NCBI GenBank assembly: GCA_046545955.1
Contig: JBKGYS010000048.1
Coordinates: 1-16,512, forward strand
Source of the DNA: SLAN01 sp046545955
GTDB taxonomy: Bacteria > Spirochaetota > Spirochaetia > DSM-27196 > SKKC01
DNA: 16,512 bases
Reading direction: 5' to 3'
Shown: positions 1 through 7,609 of the stretch, piece by piece
Layout: each line of letters opens with the position of its first letter
Position numbering within the stretch: the stretch's first letter is position 1
Program-made: the position numbers and the translations under genes
Notes under the pieces: generated by a model
Seen by the model: the letters and a program-made list of their open reading frames with translations, nothing else
What the model was told of the DNA's origin: nothing
Database searches by the model: none

Positions 1-49
1 GTCGTCCGATAGTCGTGGGAATGCTGTGTCGTCCGATAGTCGTGGGAAT
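1..49. repeat. Two-copy 22-bp direct repeat, 27-bp period, at window edge
   Basis: Positions 1-22 and 28-49 are identical over 22 bases (core CCGATAGTCGTGGGAAT), separated by 5 bases (GCTGT). The first copy begins exactly at the window edge, so more copies may lie to the left. The period is a multiple of three, and two plus-strand frames stay open through both copies: one would end in a 9-residue repeat (SSDSRGNAV) and stop at 80-82, the other stops at 174-176. It could therefore be the tail of a repeat-containing gene or an intergenic tandem repeat. The 5-base spacer is far too short for CRISPR. Confidence 0.8.
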
Positions 50-57
50 TGTGAAAC

Positions 58-79
58 GTCGAAGCGTTACAACTTCGAC
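58..79. terminator. 7-bp inverted repeat at the 3' end of the ATPase gene; possible weak terminator
   Basis: GTCGAAG (58-64) and CTTCGAC (73-79) are perfect inverted repeats around an 8-base loop that contains the stop codon of the minus-strand ATPase gene (67-69). Neither strand has a clean U-run after the stem; the minus strand continues GTTTCACAATT. It is positioned like a transcription end, but it lacks the full features of an intrinsic terminator. Confidence 0.3.
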
Positions 80-2868
80 TGACTTTGTCCGTCGGACGAT
101 TGAAACGCTCGAGGCAGGGTTTGTGTCGGCCACAACGGATGTCGCGGCTGAACAATACGGTGACCAGGCGCATGCATGAGGCCCGGGACCGAATCGAGAC
201 CGTAGTGTGACGCCATTGCGCGCGCTTGGGCAAAAATTGTACACGCTCTCTTGTATGTCCCTATACTTGGGGAAAGCCGGGATGCCCCGATTCTCGCTCC
301 ACCGGAGAGCAGATTTGAAGCCTCAACCATCGTAAGGATTTGGGTGCCGCGGTCGCCGAGTTTGTCGCACCAGCTTCGGGCCATTTCGAAGTGTTCTTGT
401 ACACGCCTCTCCCACCCATTCGCGGCAGCGATCAGCATAAGTGTCCGTTCGATGCCGGCTCGAGTCAGGAGTGGACCCGGCTCGATCTGCCGAACCTGTG
501 AATAGACGCCTTCCGGCTCACCGAGGCGGTCGAGATAACACTGACCCGCGGCCCAGTGGACCATGGCCTGGCCGCGAATAGGCTGGGAAAGCTTCCGCCG
601 CGAGAGGAGATGCGAAAGTATCTCCTGTGCCTCGTACAATAGGCTTCGCGTGCCGCCAAACATGACAGCTACGCTGTGAAGCGCTGCTCCAAGTGCATTC
701 TGACTTAACGACGGGCCTGCCGCGCCGTGGCCGGCGTTGCGCCGCAGGCGTGCAATGAACTTCATGGTTTGCTGGAAATGCCCGGCGAGCGATTCGACCT
801 GCGCAAGTCCGGCGAGTAGCGGATCGTGAACCGGATAAACGTCGAGGCCGGCAGAACCTATTCTCCGGGCTTCATCAAGGTTCAGAGACCGACAGGCGAT
901 GCAGAACAGACCGTGGTATGCTTCGGCGATCAGAAACGCGTTTCCGGTTTCCTGGCAGAGTTCAAGCGCTTCGCCGGCATATATCCGCTGTGTGATCGCG
1001 TCTTGTCCCTGAAGAAACAGGACCCGGTACGATTCGGCGACCGCATGCCGGGCGCGGACTTCTGCATGCACTTCGGCTCTCGTTGGCTTTTGCGTATCCA
1101 CCGAGCCGAATTGAGTTCGCAGCTCGACCGATTGTTGCACTATCTGCTCGAGACCATTCTGCCCGGCAAGCTGTTCGAACTTCTGCAACAGATCGGGCTT
1201 GCCTCCCGAGTCAGCGGCGTGCGGTAGGTGTCCGCGCTGGGTCGATATATCGACAATGGAACTTCGGTTTATCCAGTGCGATTCGGCGATTCCCGGCAGA
1301 AGTTCCCGCAGAAGGTCGCCGAAATCACGATCGTAGAGCTCCTCGATTTCAGGTCTCAGGATAAGCTCAAGCGATTCGCCGAGCGCGACCCCTTCGGTTA
1401 AGCGACCAATCGCTCTGCGTACGCGCTCGTGTGCCTGCGGTTTGGAGTCGTTGTACAGCATTACGATAGCCATGAGGAGGTCCAGCTCAACGCGTTCGGA
1501 CTCTTGCATGCGTACCCGGTAATGCTGCTCCAGCTCGGACACAAAAGAACCGGCTTCTCTCCACGCCCCGAGATGAAGGGCGAATCGCCCTGCCTCGAGG
1601 GAGGTTTTGATGCCGAGCTGAATACCCCGGCCGTCGCCGGCTTCGAAGAAGTGTCCGGCGATTCGGCGCAGCCGGCCGATGTCTTTTTCGTGAACCGTGC
1701 GGTAGAGATATTCGGCCGCCTGCATATGGACCCTGCGTTTCACGTCCGGGTCCATTGTTGCGGCGATACTTTCTTCGAGGAGCCAGTGCCGAAACCGGAA
1801 CTCTGTCTCTCGCTCTGGGTCCCGCTCGAGCATGCCGCGCCGGCGGGCGAGGTGCATAGTTTCGACCACCTCTTCCCGGGTGCATTCCATGCAATGCACG
1901 ACCGCATCGATGCAGAGGTCTGTTCCAAGTACGGCAGCGGATTCGAGTATTCTGCGTTTCAGCCCTCGGAAATCTGAAATGCGTTGCTCCGTGACCGCGC
2001 GGAGTCGGGAAAGGGTATTATCGGAAAGAGGATTCAGCACGAGCGAGGCTGCTGATTCGGAGCTTTTCGGGTCGTCGAATAGTTCGCGCAGCTCCTCGAG
2101 TATAAGGGGGTGACCGCCTGAGAGCGAATACATCGCCGTCACCGATTCTACGCTGACCGACATGCCGTGATCGTAGAGATATTCACGGACATCGGCTTCG
2201 TTGAGAGGGCCAAGCTCGATAGTATGCATGCTTCCATACGATTGCAGATATCCGATTGTATCCGCGGCCGCTGTTCCGGGCACTATCCGTTCCGGGCGGA
2301 AACTCCCGAGAAACAAAACCGCCTGCCCTTCGACCTCGGGTGCTATCTCAGGGATGAGGGCGAGTGAATCGCTGTCGGCGGAGTGAATGTTGTCCACAAT
2401 GAACACAAACGGCAGAATGCGGCTTGTCATGTGAAAGAAAAGACGTATTTCTTCCGATAGCCGTCTGCTCACATTGTCGATTCTCGGATCGGCGCGCCGG
2501 CTGTGATCACAGCTTGCCCGCCTTCCATAGCGCGCGAACAAATCCGGTGCCAGGCCCGAAAGCACATCCCAGGATTCGCTCATAATCGACTGGACCGCAT
2601 CGTCCCGACCGATCCGGGTCGCCTGCTCGATCCATTCGCTCATGCCACGGCGCCATAACTCGAACGGACTGGCGGGTCCGTAATCGCCGAGGTATACTCG
2701 GCAGGCCATGTATCCCCTCGCTGAGGCTTTCTTCGCGAGCGCATTCAGGACAGACGTTTTTCCGATTCCGGCTGTACCGGAGATTAACACTCCCGTAGAA
2801 TGGGGCTCCGGCAATCGGTCGAGGCAGGTAGAGAGGTAGTTGAGTTCAGCGTACCGTCCACTGAGCAT
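67..2868 (-). CDS. MalT/STAND-like AAA ATPase with C-terminal helical (TPR-like) repeats, no HTH
   Basis: A soluble ATPase of 933 residues. The N-terminus opens with MLSGRYAEL, the usual '(V/S)GR-x-x-EL' entry to an AAA_16 domain. Walker A follows at residues 31-39 (GTAGIGKTS) and Walker B at about 154-160 (FVFIVDN, followed by IHSAD), the pattern seen in MalT/LuxR-type and cyclase-associated regulators. From about residue 370 to 880 the protein is alpha-helical and Ala/Leu/Glu-rich, consistent with degenerate TPR repeats that would sense a ligand or partner. MalT-type proteins usually end in a LuxR helix-turn-helix; here the last 60 residues are Pro/Gln/Ser-rich with no visible HTH, so direct DNA binding is not supported. 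No kinase or cyclase domain is fused. The ATG at 2868 is kept because the GR-x-x-EL motif starts at once; the ribosome site is weak. It is monocistronic and divergent from pheS. The family call is good; the biological role is unknown. Confidence 0.8.
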   Translation of the reverse strand: MLSGRYAELNYLSTCLDRLPEPHSTGVLISGTAGIGKTSVLNALAKKASARGYMACRVYLGDYGPASPFELWRRGMSEWIEQATRIGRDDAVQSIMSESWDVLSGLAPDLFARYGRRASCDHSRRADPRIDNVSRRLSEEIRLFFHMTSRILPFVFIVDNIHSADSDSLALIPEIAPEVEGQAVLFLGSFRPERIVPGTAAADTIGYLQSYGSMHTIELGPLNEADVREYLYDHGMSVSVESVTAMYSLSGGHPLILEELRELFDDPKSSESAASLVLNPLSDNTLSRLRAVTEQRISDFRGLKRRILESAAVLGTDLCIDAVVHCMECTREEVVETMHLARRRGMLERDPERETEFRFRHWLLEESIAATMDPDVKRRVHMQAAEYLYRTVHEKDIGRLRRIAGHFFEAGDGRGIQLGIKTSLEAGRFALHLGAWREAGSFVSELEQHYRVRMQESERVELDLLMAIVMLYNDSKPQAHERVRRAIGRLTEGVALGESLELILRPEIEELYDRDFGDLLRELLPGIAESHWINRSSIVDISTQRGHLPHAADSGGKPDLLQKFEQLAGQNGLEQIVQQSVELRTQFGSVDTQKPTRAEVHAEVRARHAVAESYRVLFLQGQDAITQRIYAGEALELCQETGNAFLIAEAYHGLFCIACRSLNLDEARRIGSAGLDVYPVHDPLLAGLAQVESLAGHFQQTMKFIARLRRNAGHGAAGPSLSQNALGAALHSVAVMFGGTRSLLYEAQEILSHLLSRRKLSQPIRGQAMVHWAAGQCYLDRLGEPEGVYSQVRQIEPGPLLTRAGIERTLMLIAAANGWERRVQEHFEMARSWCDKLGDRGTQILTMVEASNLLSGGARIGASRLSPSIGTYKRACTIFAQARAMASHYGLDSVPGLMHAPGHRIVQPRHPLWPTQTLPRAFQSSDGQSQSKL

Positions 2869-3068
2869 GCAGTTCCAATCCCTGAAGAAACTTTACCACA
2901 AAAACAATCACGTGTCGCGGCCCGGATATAACTTCTTTACATTCGCACTGCACTACGATACTCATATGGGAACATGACACGGCGGGTCTTAGCTCAATGC
3001 TCTGTTCGGTCGTTACGGGTACTATGCTGCCTCGGCGGGCAAAAACTGTCTGTGTCGATATAAACTCG

Positions 3069-3096
3069 GCGGTCGCCGCGAAGCTCGAGCGACCGC
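3069..3096. repeat. Perfect 8-bp inverted repeat with 12-base loop
   Basis: GCGGTCGC (3069-3076) is the exact reverse complement of GCGACCGC (3089-3096). There is no T-run on either side, so it is not a typical intrinsic terminator. It could be an operator half-site pair or an RNA stem in the leader of a longer pheS transcript; the sequence alone does not decide. Confidence 0.5.
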
Positions 3097-3170
3097 GGAT
3101 CGAGTCAGGCCGTAGAAATTGTCGGCGATGTCGGGCTGTTTCCGCGCGCTCTCGCGGATAACGCACCTCA

Positions 3171-3199
3171 TTAATCGTGTTTTTGCCACGTGATAAATT
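3171..3199 (+). promoter_or_regulatory. Possible sigma70-type extended -10 promoter for pheS
   Basis: A weak -35-like TTAATC (3171-3176) lies 17 bases before TAAATT (3194-3199), which is preceded by an extended -10 TG at 3191-3192. This patch is notably AT-rich in a GC-rich region and lies 45-75 bases before the pheS start. The hexamers match the consensus only partly (3/6 and 4/6). Confidence 0.3.
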
Positions 3200-3209
3200 A
3201 CAATCGAAC

Positions 3210-3227
3210 CGCAGCGACGACGCTGCG
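3210..3227 (+). promoter_or_regulatory. 7-bp hairpin abutting the pheS ribosome binding site
   Basis: CGCAGCG (3210-3216), loop ACGA, CGCTGCG (3221-3227) form a perfect stem ending 1 base before the Shine-Dalgarno AGGGGA (3229-3234), which is 10 bases from the ATG at 3245. A stem so close to the ribosome site could modulate initiation, but no alternative pairing or regulator is visible. Confidence 0.4.
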
Positions 3228-3244
3228 CAGGGGATCAAATACGT

Positions 3245-4789
3245 ATGGAACCAACGGAACTCAAAAGCCTGCATCCGCTCGAAGTTAAAGTGCTTAACCA
3301 CTATGACCGGCAGGACCGGATTACCGTATCCGATATGCAGCAGGCGCTCGACCTTAAAGAAGGCCAATGCAATCAGGCGATCAGCTGGCTCACCGCGCGG
3401 GGGGCGTTACAGGAAGTATCGCGTACCGAAAGCACCGTGTACGAGTTAACCGATTTCGGACGGGAACAGGCCTCACAAGGTACTCCCGAACAGCGGCTTC
3501 TCGCCTATGTGCGCGAGCATGGACCGACGCCGATGAACGACCTCGCCGAGGCGATCGGCCTGGAAAAGAAGGATATCGGTTCCGCCTTCGGCGCGCTTTC
3601 GAAGGCCGGAGCCGTGCGCATGGGCGAGGGCAAACGCGTGGAGCTTCTCGATGAGGATGCTGCTCCGTGGGTTGCCATACAAAGGGCCATGATCGATCGT
3701 GCCGCCCGCGACGGGGCGCTCGATGCCGCAGACTTGACTGACGAACAGCAGAACGCGATCGCCTCGATTGCCAAGAAGCGCGGAGCGTCCGGTGTCGCAT
3801 TCAAGATCTCCGAACGCTCTATCGCCACGCTCGAGCTTACTGAGTACGGCGAGCGCCTCAAGCGCGACGCGGCAGCGGCCGGGCTCACCGGCGAAGAGGT
3901 TGGAAGTCTTACACCCGCGATGCTGAAGGACGGAAGCTGGAAGCAGAAGACGTTTCGCGAATACAGTATCAATATGGCCCCGGCACGGCTTGTTCCGGGC
4001 CGTCGAAATCCATATGCAGAGTACATAGAGACGGTGAAGGATAAACTCGTCGGGCTCGGATTCGAGGAGTTCGATGGACCGCTGGTAGAGACGGAGTTCT
4101 GGAACTCCGATGCGCTGTTTATGCCCCAGTTTCATGCCGCGCGCGATATTCACGACGTCTATTACGTGGCTGAACCGAAGCACGCGCGCGAGATCGAACA
4201 ACCGTGGCTCGATCAGATCGCCGCCGCGCACGAGAACGGCTGGAAGACAGCGAGTCGCGGGTGGGGCTACGACTTCGATCGCGACTTTACCCGTCGGCTT
4301 ATCCTGCGTAGCCAGGGTACGGTTCTAAGCGCGAAGCAGCTTCCAAAGGCAAAGGTACCGGGGCGGTACTTCGGTATTGTTCGCTGCTTTCGCTACGATC
4401 AGGTCGATGCCACGCATTTGAGTGATTTCTACCAGACCGAAGGAATTGTGCTCGGGGAGGACGTAAACCTGCGCACGCTCCTCGGTATGCTCCAGTTGTT
4501 CGCCGAAGAGGTTGCCGGAGCAGAAGAGGTTCGATACGTACCGGGCTACTTTCCGTTTACCGAGCCGTCGGTGGAGGTTCACATTAAGCATCCTGAGCTC
4601 GGCTGGTTCGAACTCGGCGGATCGGGAATATTCCGCCCGGAGGTGACCGAGCCGCTTGGGATAGACGTGCCTGTTCTTGCCTGGGGTCTCGGCATCGATC
4701 GGATGGCGCTCATGCACCTCGGCCTCAATGACCTACGTGAGCTTTTTTCAACGGATCTCGAGCGCGTAAGGCTGCGCCGCCGAAAATAA
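3245..4789 (+). CDS. pheS: Phenylalanine--tRNA ligase alpha subunit, archaeal/eukaryal type
   Basis: Catalytic subunit of the alpha2beta2 phenylalanyl-tRNA synthetase, which charges tRNA-Phe in the cytoplasm. At 514 residues it is much longer than the usual bacterial PheS (about 330-350). The extra N-terminal part (about residues 1-220) has winged-helix-like segments, as in archaeal/eukaryal enzymes. The class II catalytic core follows: motif 1 region around PYAEYIETVKDKL, the substrate-site segment ETEFWNSDALFMPQFHAARD, motif 2 RSQGTVLSAKQLP, the family block HPELGWFELGGSGIFRPEV, and motif 3 GLGIDR at residues 481-486. The ATG at 3245 has a Shine-Dalgarno AGGGGA 10 bases upstream. It is followed 15 bases later by pheT. 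Archaeal-type PheRS is an established spirochaete trait, attributed to old horizontal transfer. Confidence 0.97.
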   Translation: MEPTELKSLHPLEVKVLNHYDRQDRITVSDMQQALDLKEGQCNQAISWLTARGALQEVSRTESTVYELTDFGREQASQGTPEQRLLAYVREHGPTPMNDLAEAIGLEKKDIGSAFGALSKAGAVRMGEGKRVELLDEDAAPWVAIQRAMIDRAARDGALDAADLTDEQQNAIASIAKKRGASGVAFKISERSIATLELTEYGERLKRDAAAAGLTGEEVGSLTPAMLKDGSWKQKTFREYSINMAPARLVPGRRNPYAEYIETVKDKLVGLGFEEFDGPLVETEFWNSDALFMPQFHAARDIHDVYYVAEPKHAREIEQPWLDQIAAAHENGWKTASRGWGYDFDRDFTRRLILRSQGTVLSAKQLPKAKVPGRYFGIVRCFRYDQVDATHLSDFYQTEGIVLGEDVNLRTLLGMLQLFAEEVAGAEEVRYVPGYFPFTEPSVEVHIKHPELGWFELGGSGIFRPEVTEPLGIDVPVLAWGLGIDRMALMHLGLNDLRELFSTDLERVRLRRRK

Positions 4790-4804
4790 CCGGAGGAAAT
4801 ACCA

Positions 4805-6553
4805 ATGCCCAAAATAGAGCTGTACCGTAACGCACTGGATCGATTTGTCGGCGAGCGACTGGATCGCGATTCGCTTGAAGAGCAACTAACCGTTGCAAAG
4901 GCCGAGATCGACGAATGGGAAAACGACGAAGGGCTCGTGAAGATAGAGCTGAACGACACCAATCGTCCCGACCTCTGGTCTACCGCCGGACTAGGGCGTC
5001 AGCTGAGAATCTACCGCGGAGGGCAAAAGCCGTCTTACGATTTTTTCAGCACACCGGAGTCCCCGGCCGACACCGGTAACCGCGTCATTACGGTGGATGC
5101 GGACCTCGCAGCGCGCAGGCCCTTTATTGTCGGATTCATAGCAAACGGAAAAGAAATCGACGACGCGACATTGGCCGATATGATTCAGACTCAGGAGAAA
5201 CTCTGCTGGAACTTCGGCCAGAAGCGGAAAGCGGTGGCGATGGGTATCTACCGAAGCGATCTCATTCGGTTTCCGGTTCGTTACCAGAGCGCCGACCCTG
5301 ACTCGACGCGGTTCGTGCCGCTCGGGGAACACGCGACCGAGCAGTCGCTGCGGGAGATTATCGCCAATCATCCGAAAGGCGAAGAGTTCGGCCATATTGT
5401 GTCCGGATTCGACCGAATGCCGTTCCTCAGCGACGCGAGCGGCGAGCCGCTCAGTTTTCCGCCGGTGATTAACAGCGCGCGACTCGGCGCGGTTGAAACC
5501 GGCGACTCGCAGGTATTCGTTGAAATGACGGGAACCGACCATCGGATTCTCATGCTTTCCGCGTCTATTGTTGCTTGCGATCTGTCGGATGCCGGTTTCG
5601 AAATTCTACCTGTTCGCACCGAGTATCCCTACGATACGCCGTTCGGGCGAAGCGTCGTATCCCCGCTATACTTCCAGGTTCCTGTAGAAGTCGATGTTTC
5701 GTTCGTGTCGCGTTGGCTCGGAGTCGAGTTCACGGCGCAGGAGGCGCTTCAAGCCCTTGCGAGAATGGGTGTGCGAGCGGAGGTTTCCGGTACCGAAGCA
5801 TCCGAACCCGGCAGCGTGCTGGTGCACCCTCCGGAGTATCGCAACGATTTCCTGCATCCTGTCGATATCGCCGAAGACATTATGATTGGCCGTGGCATGC
5901 ACAGGTTCGAGCCGGAGGCTCTCAAAGACTTCACCGTCGGCCGGCTCACAGCGGTGGAGGAACTCAGTCGGGAAGTCAAATCCCTTCTCGTTGGCCTCGG
6001 ATACCAGGAGTTCGTCTTCAACTATCTTGGCTCTAAACGCGATTATCGCGAGCGGATGCTCGCCCGTCCGCTCGACAGCGATGAACCGATCGATACAGGC
6101 GATATGGTTCGTGTCGAAAACCCCATGAGTGAGAATTTCGAGTTCATTCGACCAAGCGTATTGCCGTCGCTTCTTTCGGTCGAATCGGGCTCAGCCAACG
6201 CCGTCTACCCGCACAAAAGCTTCGAAATAGGAAAAGTGGCCTCGCGGGACGACAGCGACGTGACAGGGACGCGCACCGACGATATGCTCGGTCTCCTCGC
6301 CTCCGATGCGGACGTGACGTTCAATACCATTCGCGACCAACTACACGTGTTGTTGTATTTCCTCAACGTCGACTATGAACTCGCCGAGTCGGACGATCAG
6401 CGCTTTCTTCCCGGTAGACGCGCCGAGGTAATGGCCGGAGGTCGCTCCTTAGGAGTAATCGGAGAGGTGCATCCGCAAGTGCTGGAAAACTGGGGAGTGG
6501 AAATGCCGTGTGCGGCGTGCGAGATCGACGTCCGTATGTTGATGGAACGCTGA
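4805..6553 (+). CDS. pheT: Phenylalanine--tRNA ligase beta subunit, archaeal/eukaryal (short) type
   Basis: Beta subunit of PheRS, needed for heterotetramer assembly, tRNA binding and editing of mischarged Tyr-tRNA. Its 582 residues match the short archaeal/eukaryal form; bacterial PheT is about 790-800 residues. It starts directly with the B1-like block MPKIELYRNALDRFVG and has no N-terminal EMAP/OB tRNA-binding domain and no C-terminal FDX-ACB domain. The block with LSFPPVINSARLG (about residues 218-231) fits the B3/4 editing domain, and a B5-like segment (about 300-370) contains NDFLHPVDIAEDIMIGRG. The C-terminal third is the catalytically inactive class II-like fold. Shine-Dalgarno GGAGGA at 4792-4797 lies 7 bases before the ATG. 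It is clearly co-transcribed with pheS. Confidence 0.97.
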   Translation: MPKIELYRNALDRFVGERLDRDSLEEQLTVAKAEIDEWENDEGLVKIELNDTNRPDLWSTAGLGRQLRIYRGGQKPSYDFFSTPESPADTGNRVITVDADLAARRPFIVGFIANGKEIDDATLADMIQTQEKLCWNFGQKRKAVAMGIYRSDLIRFPVRYQSADPDSTRFVPLGEHATEQSLREIIANHPKGEEFGHIVSGFDRMPFLSDASGEPLSFPPVINSARLGAVETGDSQVFVEMTGTDHRILMLSASIVACDLSDAGFEILPVRTEYPYDTPFGRSVVSPLYFQVPVEVDVSFVSRWLGVEFTAQEALQALARMGVRAEVSGTEASEPGSVLVHPPEYRNDFLHPVDIAEDIMIGRGMHRFEPEALKDFTVGRLTAVEELSREVKSLLVGLGYQEFVFNYLGSKRDYRERMLARPLDSDEPIDTGDMVRVENPMSENFEFIRPSVLPSLLSVESGSANAVYPHKSFEIGKVASRDDSDVTGTRTDDMLGLLASDADVTFNTIRDQLHVLLYFLNVDYELAESDDQRFLPGRRAEVMAGGRSLGVIGEVHPQVLENWGVEMPCAACEIDVRMLMER

Positions 6554-6621
6554 CAGGAGACAGCTGTTTCGCGCGCAGCGGTGGGTGGCACTTAGATTCG
6601 TCCGGGTCTACACTGGTCTGC

Positions 6622-6626
6622 GGAGG
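6622..6626 (+). promoter_or_regulatory. Ribosome binding site setting a GTG start
   Basis: GGAGG lies 8 bases before GTG at 6635. No in-frame ATG at the N-terminus has comparable support, so this site decides the start of the 324-residue protein. Confidence 0.7.
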
Positions 6627-6634
6627 CAGTTTCG

Positions 6635-7609
6635 GTGCTAGAAGACGACGATGGACAACCCTCGGTGCTGATGGCCTATCCAGGTGCTGACCCCGACCCG
6701 GACAAGCAGGATATCTTTGTCTACGTTCGACCGGAAACGAACAGCGTTCAGATCGAAAGCCGGCTATTACGTGTGGTCAGGCGTTGTCCCGCGTATCGAA
6801 AGGGTCTCGAGCTTATCTATATGGCGAATCTTCCCGGTGAGTACATTATTCGTCATCGGGTTGTTGAGCGTCACTACTCGCATACGCTTTTTTTCGCAGT
6901 ACACGGGGCTGCGTCGTTCAGCGAGCAGATGAAGCACGAATTCGAGCTGAACAGCGGTGAAGCGTTCCGTAAGGAAAGGATTATCGGTGGTTTCGAGGCC
7001 CTATCCCGGCTCGGAATGACTCCCGAGGAGCTTTTTGCGATCTGGGTCGACAATGATGCGGTGATTACGGTCGCCGGCCAGACACTGAAGTTCATCGACG
7101 GCTACTGGATAATCGGCTACGACATACCGGCGCTCATGCACAAGAATACGCGTAATACCGATATCGCGGTGATGCTTTTTCGCACCACGCTCGGGTATCA
7201 CTACTTTGCCCATCTCGTCGCCGATATGTTCAGCGATATTCGCAGCGACGGGCTTGTCGATAATCGAATGCCGCGGAGTCGTGTTTTTCACTACTCGCGC
7301 AGTCCCTTCGAGCAAATGCTCGACGGTACTGGGTATCTCGTTGTTGACGGTCAGACTCCCGCCGGGCTGAGCGACTTAAGCTTCTCACAGTTCGCGATGG
7401 GTCGGGGGTTCGACTTGAACGCGCTTTCGGGTATACTGTCCAACCCAATGTTTATCTGGGAGCGACCGGACGGCGGGTACTTCGAGCGTGATATCTATTC
7501 CGCAACCGAACACATGAATTGTAGACAGGCGCTCGCCTACAGCCGGCGGGCACTCGCGCAGCGTCTTTTGCATCATCCGCAGCCGGTGAAGCGTGAGGCG
7601 AATCGGTGA
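6635..7609 (+). CDS. Conserved-looking protein of unknown function, coupled to the cNMP-binding gene
   Basis: A 324-residue soluble protein I do not recognise. It has no signal peptide or membrane span, and its composition is that of a folded globular protein rich in aromatics. Distinctive stretches include RVVERHYSHTLFFAVHGAA, EELFAIWVDNDAVITVAGQ, and TTLGYHYFAHLVADMF near the middle. I see no Walker, HD, REC, HTH or other named catalytic motif. It uses a GTG start with a good ribosome site and lies 81 bases after pheT; its last codons overlap the GTG of the next gene by 4 bases (GTGA at 7606-7609). That overlap predicts translational coupling, so it probably works with the cyclic-nucleotide-binding/AMP-nucleosidase-like protein. 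Codon usage resembles its neighbours. The gene is certain; the function is unknown. Confidence 0.85.
   Translation: MLEDDDGQPSVLMAYPGADPDPDKQDIFVYVRPETNSVQIESRLLRVVRRCPAYRKGLELIYMANLPGEYIIRHRVVERHYSHTLFFAVHGAASFSEQMKHEFELNSGEAFRKERIIGGFEALSRLGMTPEELFAIWVDNDAVITVAGQTLKFIDGYWIIGYDIPALMHKNTRNTDIAVMLFRTTLGYHYFAHLVADMFSDIRSDGLVDNRMPRSRVFHYSRSPFEQMLDGTGYLVVDGQTPAGLSDLSFSQFAMGRGFDLNALSGILSNPMFIWERPDGGYFERDIYSATEHMNCRQALAYSRRALAQRLLHHPQPVKREANR

Larger units (their letters stand above)
2869..3244. other. 376-bp divergent intergenic region (ATPase gene / pheS)
   Basis: No convincing gene lies here; the open frame that runs across it on the minus strand overlaps both neighbours' coding starts and has no family features. 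The region must hold the promoters of both divergent genes. It contains an 8-bp inverted repeat (3069-3096), a possible extended -10 promoter for pheS (3171-3199) and a 7-bp hairpin just before the pheS ribosome site (3210-3227). I found no T-box or other recognisable riboswitch and no tRNA. Confidence 0.6.

Noticed and set aside
1..49. CRISPR array
   Set aside because: The spacer is only 5 bases and only two copies are visible; a CRISPR needs spacers of about 25-45 bases.
99..108. GATTGAAACG resembling the 3' end of type I CRISPR repeats
   Set aside because: Single occurrence inside the C-terminal coding part of the ATPase gene, with no repetition.
2846..3367. 173-codon minus-strand open frame in the ATPase/pheS gap
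   Set aside because: It overlaps the starts of two well-supported genes and its translation has no family features.
3473..4231. 252-codon minus-strand frame inside pheS
   Set aside because: Antisense shadow of a high-GC gene; pheS on the other strand is unambiguous.
6586..6600. TGGCAC resembling a sigma54 -24 element before the 324-aa gene
   Set aside because: The expected GC of the -12 element at the correct spacing reads CG, so the site fails the consensus.
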